Positions 1-8,566 of a DNA stretch of 23,789 nucleotides are shown in pieces; the first letter of the stretch is position 1, and each line of letters begins with the position of its first letter. Made by a program: the position numbers and the translations under genes. A model generated the notes under the pieces. The model was not told the origin of the DNA. It worked only from the letters and a program-made list of their open reading frames with translations, and ran no database searches. This DNA is from a virus, in IMG/VR virus record IMGVR_UViG_3300021964_005135, positions 1-23,789 of that record. One strand, written 5' to 3'.

Positions 1-2
1 TT

Positions 3-80
3 AAGGTGTTGTCATATTCAGATAAGAATGATTGGGTACTCGAAACTAAATATAATATTGGTAAGAAAAAAGAAGTCTAA
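3..80 (+). CDS. 3' end of an upstream gene, product unknown (partial)
   Basis: An open frame enters the window from the left and ends in TAA at 78-80. The 25 visible residues end in KYNIGKKKEV. The stop overlaps the next start as TAATG, the junction style used at several other gene boundaries here, which is the main reason to read this as a genuine gene end. Too little is present to assign a family. Its tight coupling suggests co-transcription with the ATP-grasp gene that follows. Confidence 0.55.
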   Translation, partial: KVLSYSDKNDWVLETKYNIGKKKEV

Positions 81-1165
81 TGGAAAAGTTCAAATCATTC
101 ATCACAGAAGCAAAAGAAGAAAAATACAAACTATTGATTCTGTCACATGATGATCCGTTTGATCCAAATGAAACTGGACCAATGGTTCGCAAGAAAGCAT
201 CTGAGTTGGGTATTGAAGTGTATCTTGCTGAGTTTTCTGGAATGTACATGGAAGACAAAGGCAAGGACCAATTGGTATATTCCTTTCCTGTGGATGATAA
301 AGGTCAGGTAGAACTGCCCGGTATGAAAGATGATGCTGAGTATGATAAACCATTTCGCATAAATCCTGAGAATACATTGGTGATGGCTAGAGGTATTGGT
401 TCAACGGTTAAGACAGGTAATCTGTCTTGGCGAGTTGCTTGTCTCAATCTGGAGAGTCAGGGTTACACTCTTATTAATCCTGTTATATGTCATGATATTT
501 GCAATGATAAATGGTACAACCAGATTGTGTTTCAGCAAAATGATATTCGTACACCAAACACAGTTCTAGTTCGTCATTCAGAAGGTGCTGAGGATGCGGC
601 AGAAAGATTGGGTAATAAGTTCCCAATGATTCTCAAGACCGCTGTTGGGTCACGGGGTGTTGGTGTTATCTGGATTGAGAGTCTAAAAGCACTTCACAGT
701 GTTATTCAATTGCTTCATAGGGAAGATGAGTTTGTCGATGTTCTTCTTCAAGAATATATAAAGACAGACTATGATGTTCGTGTTATTATTGCAGCTGGTG
801 AGATTCTGGGTGCAATTAAAAGACCTGTCGTTGGAGATGATTTCAGAAGTAACGTCTCCCAAGGATCAGAACCAGTATCCCATGAATTGACAGAACGTGA
901 AGCACAGGAGTCTTTACGGGCAACAGAATCAGTTCAAGGTCAGGTTGTTGGTGTTGATTTTATTCCCGCAAAGAATAGGGATAAAGAAAGTCCTTATTTT
1001 ATCGAAGTTAATTCTACTCCCGGCTTGATGGGTATTGAAGCAGTGCTTTCAGGTGCCGCCGCAAAACCATTGATTAAAGGTAAGGATCGTAGCATCACTA
1101 AAGAAATATTGAAGATGTATATGAATCGTGACAATTGGACCCTTGACAAATCTACTGAAACCTGA
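80..1165 (+). CDS. RimK-like ATP-grasp ligase with a capsid-targeting-type leader
   Basis: This 361-aa protein has the layout of an ATP-grasp carboxylate-amine ligase, the enzymes that join an amino acid or peptide to a carboxylate through an acyl phosphate. Visible elements are the nucleotide-binding lysine and glycine-rich loop KTAVGSRGVGV (K186), the segment LLQEYIKTDYDVRVII, and the Mg-binding tail FIEVNSTPGL (E309, N311). RimK, the closest family by appearance, adds glutamates to ribosomal protein S6; the substrate here is unknown. The N-terminus MEKFKSFITEA resembles the capsid targeting sequence of T4 internal proteins, with ITE|A (residues 8-11) fitting the prohead protease consensus, so packaging in the head and ejection are possible (inference). 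Its start overlaps the upstream stop (TAATG). The class assignment is firm; substrate and packaging are not. Confidence 0.82.
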   Translation: MEKFKSFITEAKEEKYKLLILSHDDPFDPNETGPMVRKKASELGIEVYLAEFSGMYMEDKGKDQLVYSFPVDDKGQVELPGMKDDAEYDKPFRINPENTLVMARGIGSTVKTGNLSWRVACLNLESQGYTLINPVICHDICNDKWYNQIVFQQNDIRTPNTVLVRHSEGAEDAAERLGNKFPMILKTAVGSRGVGVIWIESLKALHSVIQLLHREDEFVDVLLQEYIKTDYDVRVIIAAGEILGAIKRPVVGDDFRSNVSQGSEPVSHELTEREAQESLRATESVQGQVVGVDFIPAKNRDKESPYFIEVNSTPGLMGIEAVLSGAAAKPLIKGKDRSITKEILKMYMNRDNWTLDKSTET

Positions 1166-1171
1166 TATAGT
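1143..1171 (+). promoter_or_regulatory. sigma70-type promoter for the DNA polymerase gene
   Basis: TTGACA (1143-1148), a 17-base spacer and TATAGT (1166-1171) give a near-perfect sigma70 promoter. It lies across the end of the ATP-grasp gene and the 12-base gap before gene 43. The expected transcription start, six or seven bases downstream, falls at about 1177-1178, on the ATG itself, so a transcript from here would be leaderless. Confidence 0.75.
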
Positions 1172-1177
1172 CTTTAT

Positions 1178-3670
1178 ATGAACTTTTACACAAACGTATT
1201 GCAATACGGTAACTCTATTCTTGTCCGTGAGGTCAGGAATGGAGAACGCACAACTCGCAGAGTTAAGTATGAACCTACGCTGTTCGATCTGGTCAATACC
1301 CGTGAGGAGACTGGCTATAAAACTCTGGATGGTCAGAGTGTAAAACCACACCATTTTGATTCGATCAAAGAAGCCAAACAGTGGGTGTCTGATCGTGAGA
1401 ACCAAAAAGACATTATGTTTGGTAACACACAATATCCCTATTGCTGGATTGCTGATGAATATCCTAATCAGGTCGATTGGGATTTAGACCAAATGCTCAT
1501 GGTCACCATCGATATTGAGGTGGAGTGTGAGAACGGTTTCCCTAAACCAGAAGATGCAGCAGAACCTATGCTGTCTATCACTCTCAAAAACCACCAGACT
1601 AAACGCATCGTTGTTTGGGGTATCGGTGAGTTCGTCACAGACCGTGATGATGTAACCTATGTGCAATGTGAGAGTGAAGTGCATCTGCTGAAAGAGTTCC
1701 TAGCATTCTGGGAACGACACACACCTGATATTATCACTGGATGGAATACAGAGTTCTTTGATATTCCCTATCTTTGCAATCGTATTCGTAATGTGTTTGA
1801 TGAGGAAGAAGTCAAACGTCTGTCTCCGTGGAAGAACGTGTTTGCCCGTGATGTGTATCAGATGGGTCGTACTCATCAAGTCTATACTCTAGATGGCATC
1901 GCTGCACTGGATTACTTTGATCTATATCGTAAGTTCACATACACCAATCAGGAGTCCTATCGTCTGGACCACATTGCGTTTGTCGAACTAGGTGAACGCA
2001 AGGACGGTAATCCCTTCGAAACATTTCGTGAGTGGTACACTAAAGACTATCAGTCGTTCATCGAATACAACATTCAAGATGTGGAAATTGTTGACCGCCT
2101 TGAAGACAAGATGAAGCTGATTGAACTTGCATTGACGATGGCATATGAGGCAAAGGTTAATTTTACTGATGTGCTTGGAACTGTGCGGTATTGGGATATC
2201 CTTATCTACAATTATCTGCGTGAGAGGAACCTTGTGATTCCTCAGAAGAAAGATCACAAGAAGGTGGAAAAGTTTGAAGGTGCCTATGTGAAAGACCCAC
2301 AGGTAGGTATGCACAAATGGGTTATGTCCTTTGATTTGAACTCTCTGTATCCTCATCTAATCATGCAGTACAACATCTCACCTGAGACACTAGTAAACAA
2401 GGACGCCGAACTTGTTGAGGGTATGGTAGATAAGATGTTGGCTGGTAAGGTAAAGAATGATACAGAATATTGCATGACTCCTAATGGTGCATTCTTTCGC
2501 AAAGACAAACGTGGGTTTCTACCAGAACTAATGGAGGGCATGTATAATGATCGTGTCAAATATAAAAGACTTATGCTCGACGCTCAACAAGAGTATGAAA
2601 ACACTGGGGAAAAGTCTCTACTTAAAGACATTGCCCGATACAACAACATCCAAATGGCGAAGAAGATTTCTCTTAACAGCGCATATGGTGCTATTGGGAA
2701 CAATTGGTTTCGTTATTTTGATCTGCTGGTTGCCACTGCAATTACTTCATCTGGTCAATTGTCTATTCGATGGGTTGAGAAAAGTCTCAACATTTATCTT
2801 AACAAAATCTTGGAAACGAAGAACGTGGATTACGTTATTGCTTCGGACACAGACAGCGTATACATCACTTTTGACAAGTTGGTTAGTAAGGTGTTTAAAG
2901 AGGGAACAGACACTAACACTATTGTCAATTTCTTGGATAAGATTGCAAAAGAGAAGCTGGAACCTTTTATTGATAAGTCTTATCAAGCTCTTGCTAAAGT
3001 AACCAACGCATACGAACAGAAGATGGAGATGGGCAGAGAGGCAATCGCTGACAAGGGAATCTGGACTGCAAAGAAACGATACATTCTAAACCTGTATGAT
3101 ATGGAAGGTGTTCGGTTTAAGGAACCTAAACTCAAGATTATGGGACTAGAAAGCGTTAAGAGTTCAACCCCTGCACCATGTCGGGAAAAGTTGAAGGAAG
3201 CAATCAGAATCATCATGGGTGGTGATGAGAAGATGCTAAATACATTCATACAAGATTTTCGTGAGGAGTTTATGACATTGCCACCAGAAGATATTGCCTA
3301 TCCCCGCTCCTGTAATGGACTAAAGAAGTTTCGTGGAACAGATCGTTTATTTGCACTCGGCGCTCCCAAGCATGTTAAGGGTGCAATACTCTACAACCAT
3401 CTCGTAGATGAGAACAAACTTGGCAATAAGTACGTTTCTATTCAAGAAGGAGACAAGGTGAAATTTGTAAACCTCAAAGACAATATCTATCAAGCCTCTG
3501 CGTTTTCTTTTATGACAAAGATACCAAAGGAACTTGACATATTGCCGATGGTTGACTATACTAGTCAATACGAAGACAGCTTCTTAGCGCCGTTGCGTGT
3601 GATAACGGATAAGATGAACTGGATATTGAAAAACGATGAAGTAGGAACACTGGAGGATTTTTTTGGATGA
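1178..3670 (+). CDS. 43: Family B DNA polymerase, T4 gp43-like
   Basis: This is the replicative DNA polymerase with 3'-5' proofreading exonuclease. Exonuclease motifs are DIEVE (D112, E114), GWNTEFFD (188-195) and YNIQD (297-301). Polymerase motif A is DLNSLYP (386-392), motif B is KKISLNSAYG (from 495), motif C is DTDS (D557, D559), followed by a KKRY motif. At 830 aa it is slightly shorter than T4 gp43 (898 aa), from memory like the shorter cyanophage versions. The C-terminus EVGTLEDFFG resembles the clamp-binding peptide that ends T4 gp43, and nearly the same peptide ends the dioxygenase at 8563-9510. No clear Shine-Dalgarno precedes the ATG. The last bases overlap the methyltransferase start (ATGA). 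Confidence 0.97.
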   Translation: MNFYTNVLQYGNSILVREVRNGERTTRRVKYEPTLFDLVNTREETGYKTLDGQSVKPHHFDSIKEAKQWVSDRENQKDIMFGNTQYPYCWIADEYPNQVDWDLDQMLMVTIDIEVECENGFPKPEDAAEPMLSITLKNHQTKRIVVWGIGEFVTDRDDVTYVQCESEVHLLKEFLAFWERHTPDIITGWNTEFFDIPYLCNRIRNVFDEEEVKRLSPWKNVFARDVYQMGRTHQVYTLDGIAALDYFDLYRKFTYTNQESYRLDHIAFVELGERKDGNPFETFREWYTKDYQSFIEYNIQDVEIVDRLEDKMKLIELALTMAYEAKVNFTDVLGTVRYWDILIYNYLRERNLVIPQKKDHKKVEKFEGAYVKDPQVGMHKWVMSFDLNSLYPHLIMQYNISPETLVNKDAELVEGMVDKMLAGKVKNDTEYCMTPNGAFFRKDKRGFLPELMEGMYNDRVKYKRLMLDAQQEYENTGEKSLLKDIARYNNIQMAKKISLNSAYGAIGNNWFRYFDLLVATAITSSGQLSIRWVEKSLNIYLNKILETKNVDYVIASDTDSVYITFDKLVSKVFKEGTDTNTIVNFLDKIAKEKLEPFIDKSYQALAKVTNAYEQKMEMGREAIADKGIWTAKKRYILNLYDMEGVRFKEPKLKIMGLESVKSSTPAPCREKLKEAIRIIMGGDEKMLNTFIQDFREEFMTLPPEDIAYPRSCNGLKKFRGTDRLFALGAPKHVKGAILYNHLVDENKLGNKYVSIQEGDKVKFVNLKDNIYQASAFSFMTKIPKELDILPMVDYTSQYEDSFLAPLRVITDKMNWILKNDEVGTLEDFFG
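3534..3562 (+). promoter_or_regulatory. Intragenic sigma70-type promoter upstream of the methyltransferase
   Basis: TTGACA (3534-3539), exactly 17 bases, then TATACT (3557-3562), all within the 3' end of gene 43. The predicted start, near 3569, is about 100 bases before the methyltransferase ATG. It could fire the modification genes separately from the polymerase. The region also codes for a conserved-looking polymerase segment, so a chance match is possible. Confidence 0.55.
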
Positions 3671-4875
3671 GATATTATCGCTACACACTAGATGACCTAA
3701 AGGAATCTTCTGATCGAAAACTATTCTCATACATCTCCTTCTTTGCAGGCGGCGGTGGATCATCTGCTGGTTATAAACTGGCAGGTGGTGACTGTAAATT
3801 TGTGAATGAATTTCAGCAAGTCGCAGTTGATACCTATCTTGCAAACTGGCCAGACACTCCACACATATGCGGTGATATCAAGGATGTAACTGGACAACAG
3901 ATTATGGAGATGACAGGTCTAAAGAAATACGAATTAGATATCATGGATGGTTCGCCGCCGTGTCCACCTTTCTCCATGTCTGGAACAAAACAGGCAGGGT
4001 GGGGTAAGGAGAAGATTGCATATGGAAAGAAACAAGCTAATATCGAAGACCTAACATGGCAGATGATTCGCATTGCTGGTGAGATGATGCCGAAGGTTAT
4101 CATCTGCGAGAACGTCAAAGGTCTAACGATGGAATATGCAAAGCAGCATTTAGATCGCATGGTCACAGACTTTGAAGCACTTGGATATTCAACTACATTT
4201 AAAGTTCTAAACGGTATTCATTTTGGTGTTCCACAGAAACGTCAACGTGTTTTCATCGTATCAGTACGCAATGATGTGCTGGAAGATATTGGTATGCCGT
4301 GGATGCTGGTTTCATCTCTATTTCCAGAGCCTGCACTGGATGAAGAACCAACGATAGAACAAGCAATTGGTGACTTGCAACTTAACAATATGAATCGTAT
4401 AGATGCTGAAGAACTTTGTGAGAGGATGAAAAAGTCTGCTAAATATAAATGGTTGAAACGGCTACCCAAGAATCCTGATAGGGTCGTGTCTGTCGGTGAT
4501 GACGTTGTGTCAAATTTTTATGAAAAATTTATTGCACATAGAAAGAAGTGGGGCAAGAGTATTCCAGAAGCTAAACACTCCTTCTACCAAAGTCGTAGGG
4601 TGCCATGGAATCAAGCATCACACAGCCTCACAGAGCAGGGTTTGGCAAGTCTTTCCGTTCACTTGCATCCTCTAGAAGATCGCATATTTACTCCGCTAGA
4701 GGCCGCAGCTATAATGACGCTACCAACAGATTATGTGAATCCTTCTGAAGATATTTACGAGAGGGGTAAGCGCATTGGTCTGATGGTTGCTCCATTAATG
4801 GCAAAATATCTTGCAGAGAGTATATACGAAAATTTGTTGCAAAAATACAACGAAAAAAGTGAAGATTTTTCTTGA
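3667..4875 (+). CDS. DNA (cytosine-5)-methyltransferase
   Basis: The enzyme transfers a methyl group from S-adenosylmethionine to carbon 5 of cytosine in DNA. Motif I is FFAGGGGSSAGYKLAG near residue 20. Motif IV is GSPPCPPFS with catalytic Cys99. Motif VI is ENV (148-150), motif VIII is QKRQRVFIV, and the C-terminal motif X region is GKRIGLMVAPLMAKYL. The 402-aa length and motif order are normal for a single-chain C5 methyltransferase. The target-recognition region lies between motif VIII and motif X, but its specificity cannot be read. It overlaps gene 43 by ATGA. The downstream glycosyltransferases and TET-like dioxygenase suggest that its 5mC is an intermediate for hypermodification rather than the final mark (inference). 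Confidence 0.93.
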   Translation: MRYYRYTLDDLKESSDRKLFSYISFFAGGGGSSAGYKLAGGDCKFVNEFQQVAVDTYLANWPDTPHICGDIKDVTGQQIMEMTGLKKYELDIMDGSPPCPPFSMSGTKQAGWGKEKIAYGKKQANIEDLTWQMIRIAGEMMPKVIICENVKGLTMEYAKQHLDRMVTDFEALGYSTTFKVLNGIHFGVPQKRQRVFIVSVRNDVLEDIGMPWMLVSSLFPEPALDEEPTIEQAIGDLQLNNMNRIDAEELCERMKKSAKYKWLKRLPKNPDRVVSVGDDVVSNFYEKFIAHRKKWGKSIPEAKHSFYQSRRVPWNQASHSLTEQGLASLSVHLHPLEDRIFTPLEAAAIMTLPTDYVNPSEDIYERGKRIGLMVAPLMAKYLAESIYENLLQKYNEKSEDFS

Positions 4876-4900
4876 CAAATCCTATTCAAAATGTTATAGT
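4872..4900 (+). promoter_or_regulatory. sigma70-type promoter for the helicase-HNH/modification operon
   Basis: TTGACA (4872-4877), a 17-base spacer and TATAGT (4895-4900) occur at the end of the methyltransferase gene and in the 60-base gap before the helicase gene. The -35 and -10 hexamers and spacing are identical to the promoter before gene 43. A second TATAGT follows at 4905-4910. Confidence 0.8.
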
Positions 4901-4935
4901 CAGTTATAGTTAGAAATGAAGAGAAAGATTAGATT

Positions 4936-6723
4936 ATGAGTAAATATTCAAATATTAAGAAGTTGCGTTTGGTTTCTAAGCGTCTTATCATTGATTCTTA
5001 TGAGAATCACGAAAAAGGCAAGATTAATATTATTACTGCTGGCACTGGTGTTGGTAAGACTTATAATATTATGAACAATTTGATCCCTTCTAATATTAAC
5101 GAGGATTACAACAAGTTTCTGTTTTTGACTGTGTTTAAGGATAATGTGGATCAAGATTTTGCTGACATGAGAAAAGCTCTGCGTGGCAAAGCAGATGTTA
5201 CAAAAAGTGTTGATGAATTTCTTAATGCAGATGATGATTATCCGATAGTTCTAGTTTCTACTATTGGTGGCGCTGTAAATGGTGGTACAGATAACGAAAA
5301 CTCTGATATTCTAATTGACTTTTTGAAGGATAAGAAGTTTGGAGTTTATTGGGATGAAGCTCATTTTGGTGGTTCTTCTTCTCAAGAAACTGCGAAATAC
5401 AACACTGGCCATGCAGGTACTTCATACAAAGCATCTTACTATGAGTTTGTAGAGGCCCTTGCTCTCCATAAAAACTCCAAAGTTTTTGGTTTTACTGCAA
5501 CACCTTTGTTTGAGCATAAGGGATTGATTCCTAAGATCAACTCCAAGATGTACAACCTTCTTGTCAAAAAAGAGGATTGGGCAACACAAGATGAGTTGAC
5601 TGAAATCACTAGTCAGTTGCGTGGAATTACTGTTTACAATCCAGATAAGGTTGGTTTTGAAGCAGGGATTCAACTTGCACTAATTGATTATTTGGCATTT
5701 TCTGCAACTTCTGCTACAACAGTTGAGATCATTAACGCACATGAACCATCCCTTAAATTGGCACCAAAAACCGTTATGACTTTAAATGCTGGTGCTAATA
5801 TCGAAAATGGTACTTCATCGTTGAATATTGATGAAGAGCAAGCGGTTGTTGCTGCGATGCTGGCAGGAAAATATGACCCCTCACTTTTTATTTTTGGAAT
5901 TGCAACTGAAAAGGGTTATATAATCGAAAATCTTGACGGCGAACGCCGTAAGGTGAAATCTTTCAATGAGTTTACCAATCTGATGAAGACCTCAGAGATT
6001 GCATCTTTGTCTACTGATAAAAATGTAAAGGTTGATTTGCGATATATTTTTCACATTGAGAAGTTTAAATTTGGTTTAAATGTTCCTAATATTTCTCATG
6101 AAGTTCACTCACGGGAGCGTAACCAAGTTGGTGAAAATAAAGTAACAGTTTCTATTCTTCAAATCTTTGGCCGTGCTGTTCGCACCAACTTTGGCATTGA
6201 AGATTTGGATGTTAACTTTGTGTCGGATGCTGTAGATTGGCTTGTGGAGAACTACAAAGACTCTCCTGTTTTTGATGAGTTGCGTGAGTACATGAAATTG
6301 CAGAACTCACACACTTTCTTTGTTCCTGATACTGAAACCTATAAAGTTGCTGTACCAGAGTGGAAGGATGACTATTCTGCTCCTCTTTCTATGAGTCAGT
6401 TTAATAATGTTGATCGCAATGGTTATAAAAAAACCATTTCTGCTTCTAAACAAGAGCGTGATGCTGCATACAAAGCAGCACAAAAGGATCGTTGTGAACG
6501 TGAAGGCTGCAAATGCTTTGAAGACTTTGTTACTAACCCGCCAATTGGTTCTGAAGAATTTCCTCTTTCTGAGGAAGAGCGTTTAGTAAATTATAAAAAG
6601 GGTTTGCAAGTAGACCACGTTGACCGCAATCTAAATAATCTTGCGCCTGAAAATCTGAAGACTTACTGCCCTAATGCACACAGCGGTAAGACTATGAAGT
6701 ATGAGGATTATATGCCAAAATGA
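4936..6723 (+). CDS. SF2 helicase/translocase fused to a C-terminal HNH-like domain
   Basis: The first ~450 residues carry superfamily 2 helicase motifs: Walker A GTGVGKT (36-42), motif II DEAH (140-143), motif III-like FTATP (186-190) and motif VI QIFGRAVR (409-416), as in type I/III restriction subunits and DEAD-like phage helicases. The C-terminus carries an HNH-like segment, CEREGCKCF followed by LQVDHVDRNLNNLAPENL (H561 in VDH) and TYCPNAH, with cysteines placed to bind zinc. The combination suggests an ATP-driven translocating nuclease, perhaps discriminating unmodified DNA, since the gene sits inside the base-modification cluster. That role is inference; the HNH catalytic set is not proven. 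It has its own sigma70 promoter and overlaps the next gene (ATGA). Confidence 0.8.
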   Translation: MSKYSNIKKLRLVSKRLIIDSYENHEKGKINIITAGTGVGKTYNIMNNLIPSNINEDYNKFLFLTVFKDNVDQDFADMRKALRGKADVTKSVDEFLNADDDYPIVLVSTIGGAVNGGTDNENSDILIDFLKDKKFGVYWDEAHFGGSSSQETAKYNTGHAGTSYKASYYEFVEALALHKNSKVFGFTATPLFEHKGLIPKINSKMYNLLVKKEDWATQDELTEITSQLRGITVYNPDKVGFEAGIQLALIDYLAFSATSATTVEIINAHEPSLKLAPKTVMTLNAGANIENGTSSLNIDEEQAVVAAMLAGKYDPSLFIFGIATEKGYIIENLDGERRKVKSFNEFTNLMKTSEIASLSTDKNVKVDLRYIFHIEKFKFGLNVPNISHEVHSRERNQVGENKVTVSILQIFGRAVRTNFGIEDLDVNFVSDAVDWLVENYKDSPVFDELREYMKLQNSHTFFVPDTETYKVAVPEWKDDYSAPLSMSQFNNVDRNGYKKTISASKQERDAAYKAAQKDRCEREGCKCFEDFVTNPPIGSEEFPLSEEERLVNYKKGLQVDHVDRNLNNLAPENLKTYCPNAHSGKTMKYEDYMPK

Positions 6724-7400
6724 AAACTCTTGTATTCCAAGTTAATATAAAACCTAACGGAGTCAAAACTTCTGGTAAAAAAAGGTTTGCATACTCCAAT
6801 TCTCTTTATGGTTTTTCGAATCAAAGAGCTAAAGAGTATGCAGATAAATTTGGTGCAGATTATTTTTGCTTATATAACACAGATTGGTTAGGAAATGAAT
6901 ATGCACCATGTTATCATACATTGTATGTTTACAAAATGTATGAAAAATATGATAAAATATTATACCTAGATAGTGATGCTGTAATAACAAAGAATTGTCC
7001 AAATATTTTTAATTATGATAAATTTTCAGCAGTTTTAGATAATTCAAAACAAACACCATCAGGAAAAGAAAAAAATAAAAGAAAGTTACAAATACACAAT
7101 CTTCCAGATACACATGATTATTTTTGTAGTGGAGTGATACTGTTTGATAAAAAGTTCTTACAATTAACTGAACAGTATTGGAAAGATGAATTAGATTGTT
7201 GGAAAAATATTAAAAATGGTCAACACGACCAATCTGTGTTTAATGTGTTAGTTTCAAAATATTATGGAAAATATAATTTGCTTGATGATGATTGGGGTTC
7301 TTGGAGAAAACGGGGCAAATTTATAACTCATTACAGTGGCCCAACACAAACATCAGAATGGACAGAAGAAAAGTTTTTGAAATGGGAAAATAAACTATGA
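6720..7400 (+). CDS. Glycosyltransferase, GT-A fold, DxD type
   Basis: This 226-aa protein resembles galactosyltransferase/GT34- or GT8-like enzymes that move a sugar from a nucleotide sugar. It has an N-terminal beta-strand start (TLVFQVNI), a metal-binding DSD motif in KILYLDSDAVI near residues 79-90, FCSGVILFDKK, and a late QHDQSVFN segment typical of these transferases. It starts inside the helicase stop (ATGA) and ends inside the next start (ATGA), so translation is probably coupled. Codons are noticeably AT-rich (AAA, ATA and TTA dominate) compared with the polymerase, a hint of separate acquisition. In context the likely acceptor is hydroxymethylated cytosine in phage DNA, but a protein or lipid acceptor cannot be excluded. 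Confidence 0.8.
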   Translation: MKTLVFQVNIKPNGVKTSGKKRFAYSNSLYGFSNQRAKEYADKFGADYFCLYNTDWLGNEYAPCYHTLYVYKMYEKYDKILYLDSDAVITKNCPNIFNYDKFSAVLDNSKQTPSGKEKNKRKLQIHNLPDTHDYFCSGVILFDKKFLQLTEQYWKDELDCWKNIKNGQHDQSVFNVLVSKYYGKYNLLDDDWGSWRKRGKFITHYSGPTQTSEWTEEKFLKWENKL

Positions 7401-8566
7401 AAGTAGCTATTGTTCTAGGACGAGGCCTCGAAGGGTGCGGCGTTACAAAATACACTGTAGAGTTGGAGAGGTGGTTACTCAACAACTCCCATACTCCTAT
7501 GGTATATGCATCTAAGGATAAAAGGTGGTCTAGGAACGACTCCCATGAGATACAGAATTTGGTTCATGTGCGCTTTGACAGAGATGATTTTGATGAGGTA
7601 TATGAGGGCTGTAAATCTTCTGATATAATTATATTCAATTCATTGCCGTCTGTTAATCACAGTAAAAAATGTCAAGATAGGTTTTCTACACTGTTGGACT
7701 TAGGCGTATATAGGGTGTTTATTCAGCATGATCATAACAAGTCTTCACTAAGAAGAAATACATTGCTACAAGATTCTTATGAAAAATCAGATATAATATT
7801 TGCACACTCCGACACTGGTGATTTTGCAGACATGGTAAATACTCCAAATCTTTTTGATATGAGGAAAATAGATATTCACCTGATGCAGCCGGGAATATCA
7901 TTTTCTCACTATGAGGAATATCATAAATCTGTTGAAGATCAAGATATGAAGCATCACAAATGGATAGGTCGGACTGCGAGATGGAAAAACTATGACATGA
8001 TGTTTGACTTCCATAATAAGTATTTAAAAGAATTGGGCCACTTAACCACATTTGAAGGAATAGATAAGAGTCCTATTTTTATAGAGTTAAAAAACAGGAA
8101 TAAGTTTTTTGATGAAGTTGTCTCAGAAATAGACACTGTAGACTTGAAAGATAGATATGGAAAGGATGCGACAGTCTTTGGTGATTATAACAATAAAGCA
8201 ATGCTGAATAGGATGTCTAAATGTGGATTTGGCTATCAGCTGTCTTTACTTGAGGACAGATTTATTAAAAAATCCCTAGAGTTTACTCACTTAGAAATTG
8301 TTGCAGTTGGAGCAATACCTGTGTTCAGAAAAGAATACGGGGATATTTGTATTCATCGTTACTATGATAAACCTTTAACAGAATTAGATAGTGGAACAAT
8401 ATGGCTTTCTAATGACAACATGGAAGAGTGCAGAGATTTGGTGCAAGAGCTGTCTGCTAATGAAGAGCTAAGGAATGAGTATAGAGATAAATCATATGAT
8501 ACATATTCTTACTATGACAGCAAATATACTACCCAAGATATGTTTGATAAAATGGAGATGTCATGA
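7397..8566 (+). CDS. Glycosyltransferase, GT-B fold (GT4-like)
   Basis: This 389-aa protein has the two-domain pattern of GT-B glycosyltransferases. The N-terminal half begins MKVAIVLGRGLEGCGVTKY, as in GT4 enzymes with a glycine-rich first loop. The C-terminal half has WIGRTARWKNYD (the GT4 'GR..~KG' position near residue 194) and SLLEDRFIKKSLEFTHLEIVAVGAIPV, the equivalent of the E-x7-E nucleotide-sugar-binding stretch. It overlaps both neighbours by ATGA. With the GT-A enzyme just before and the dioxygenase just after, it could add the first or second sugar to 5-hydroxymethylcytosine, comparable in role but not clearly in sequence to T4 glucosyltransferases. The order of action is unknown. 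Confidence 0.75.
   Translation: MKVAIVLGRGLEGCGVTKYTVELERWLLNNSHTPMVYASKDKRWSRNDSHEIQNLVHVRFDRDDFDEVYEGCKSSDIIIFNSLPSVNHSKKCQDRFSTLLDLGVYRVFIQHDHNKSSLRRNTLLQDSYEKSDIIFAHSDTGDFADMVNTPNLFDMRKIDIHLMQPGISFSHYEEYHKSVEDQDMKHHKWIGRTARWKNYDMMFDFHNKYLKELGHLTTFEGIDKSPIFIELKNRNKFFDEVVSEIDTVDLKDRYGKDATVFGDYNNKAMLNRMSKCGFGYQLSLLEDRFIKKSLEFTHLEIVAVGAIPVFRKEYGDICIHRYYDKPLTELDSGTIWLSNDNMEECRDLVQELSANEELRNEYRDKSYDTYSYYDSKYTTQDMFDKMEMS

Noticed and set aside
2874-2902. TTGACA-N17-TTTAAA inside gene 43 as a promoter
   Set aside because: The -10 is poor and no gene start follows at a useful distance.
2547-3002. 151-codon + strand ORF inside the polymerase gene
   Set aside because: It lies in an alternative frame across polymerase motifs B and C, has low-complexity Leu/Thr/Arg content and has no ribosome binding site; a shadow of gene 43.
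4443-4450. TATAAATG in the methyltransferase gene as a late promoter
   Set aside because: It departs from TATAAATA, is inside a coding region, and no late-type gene follows closely.
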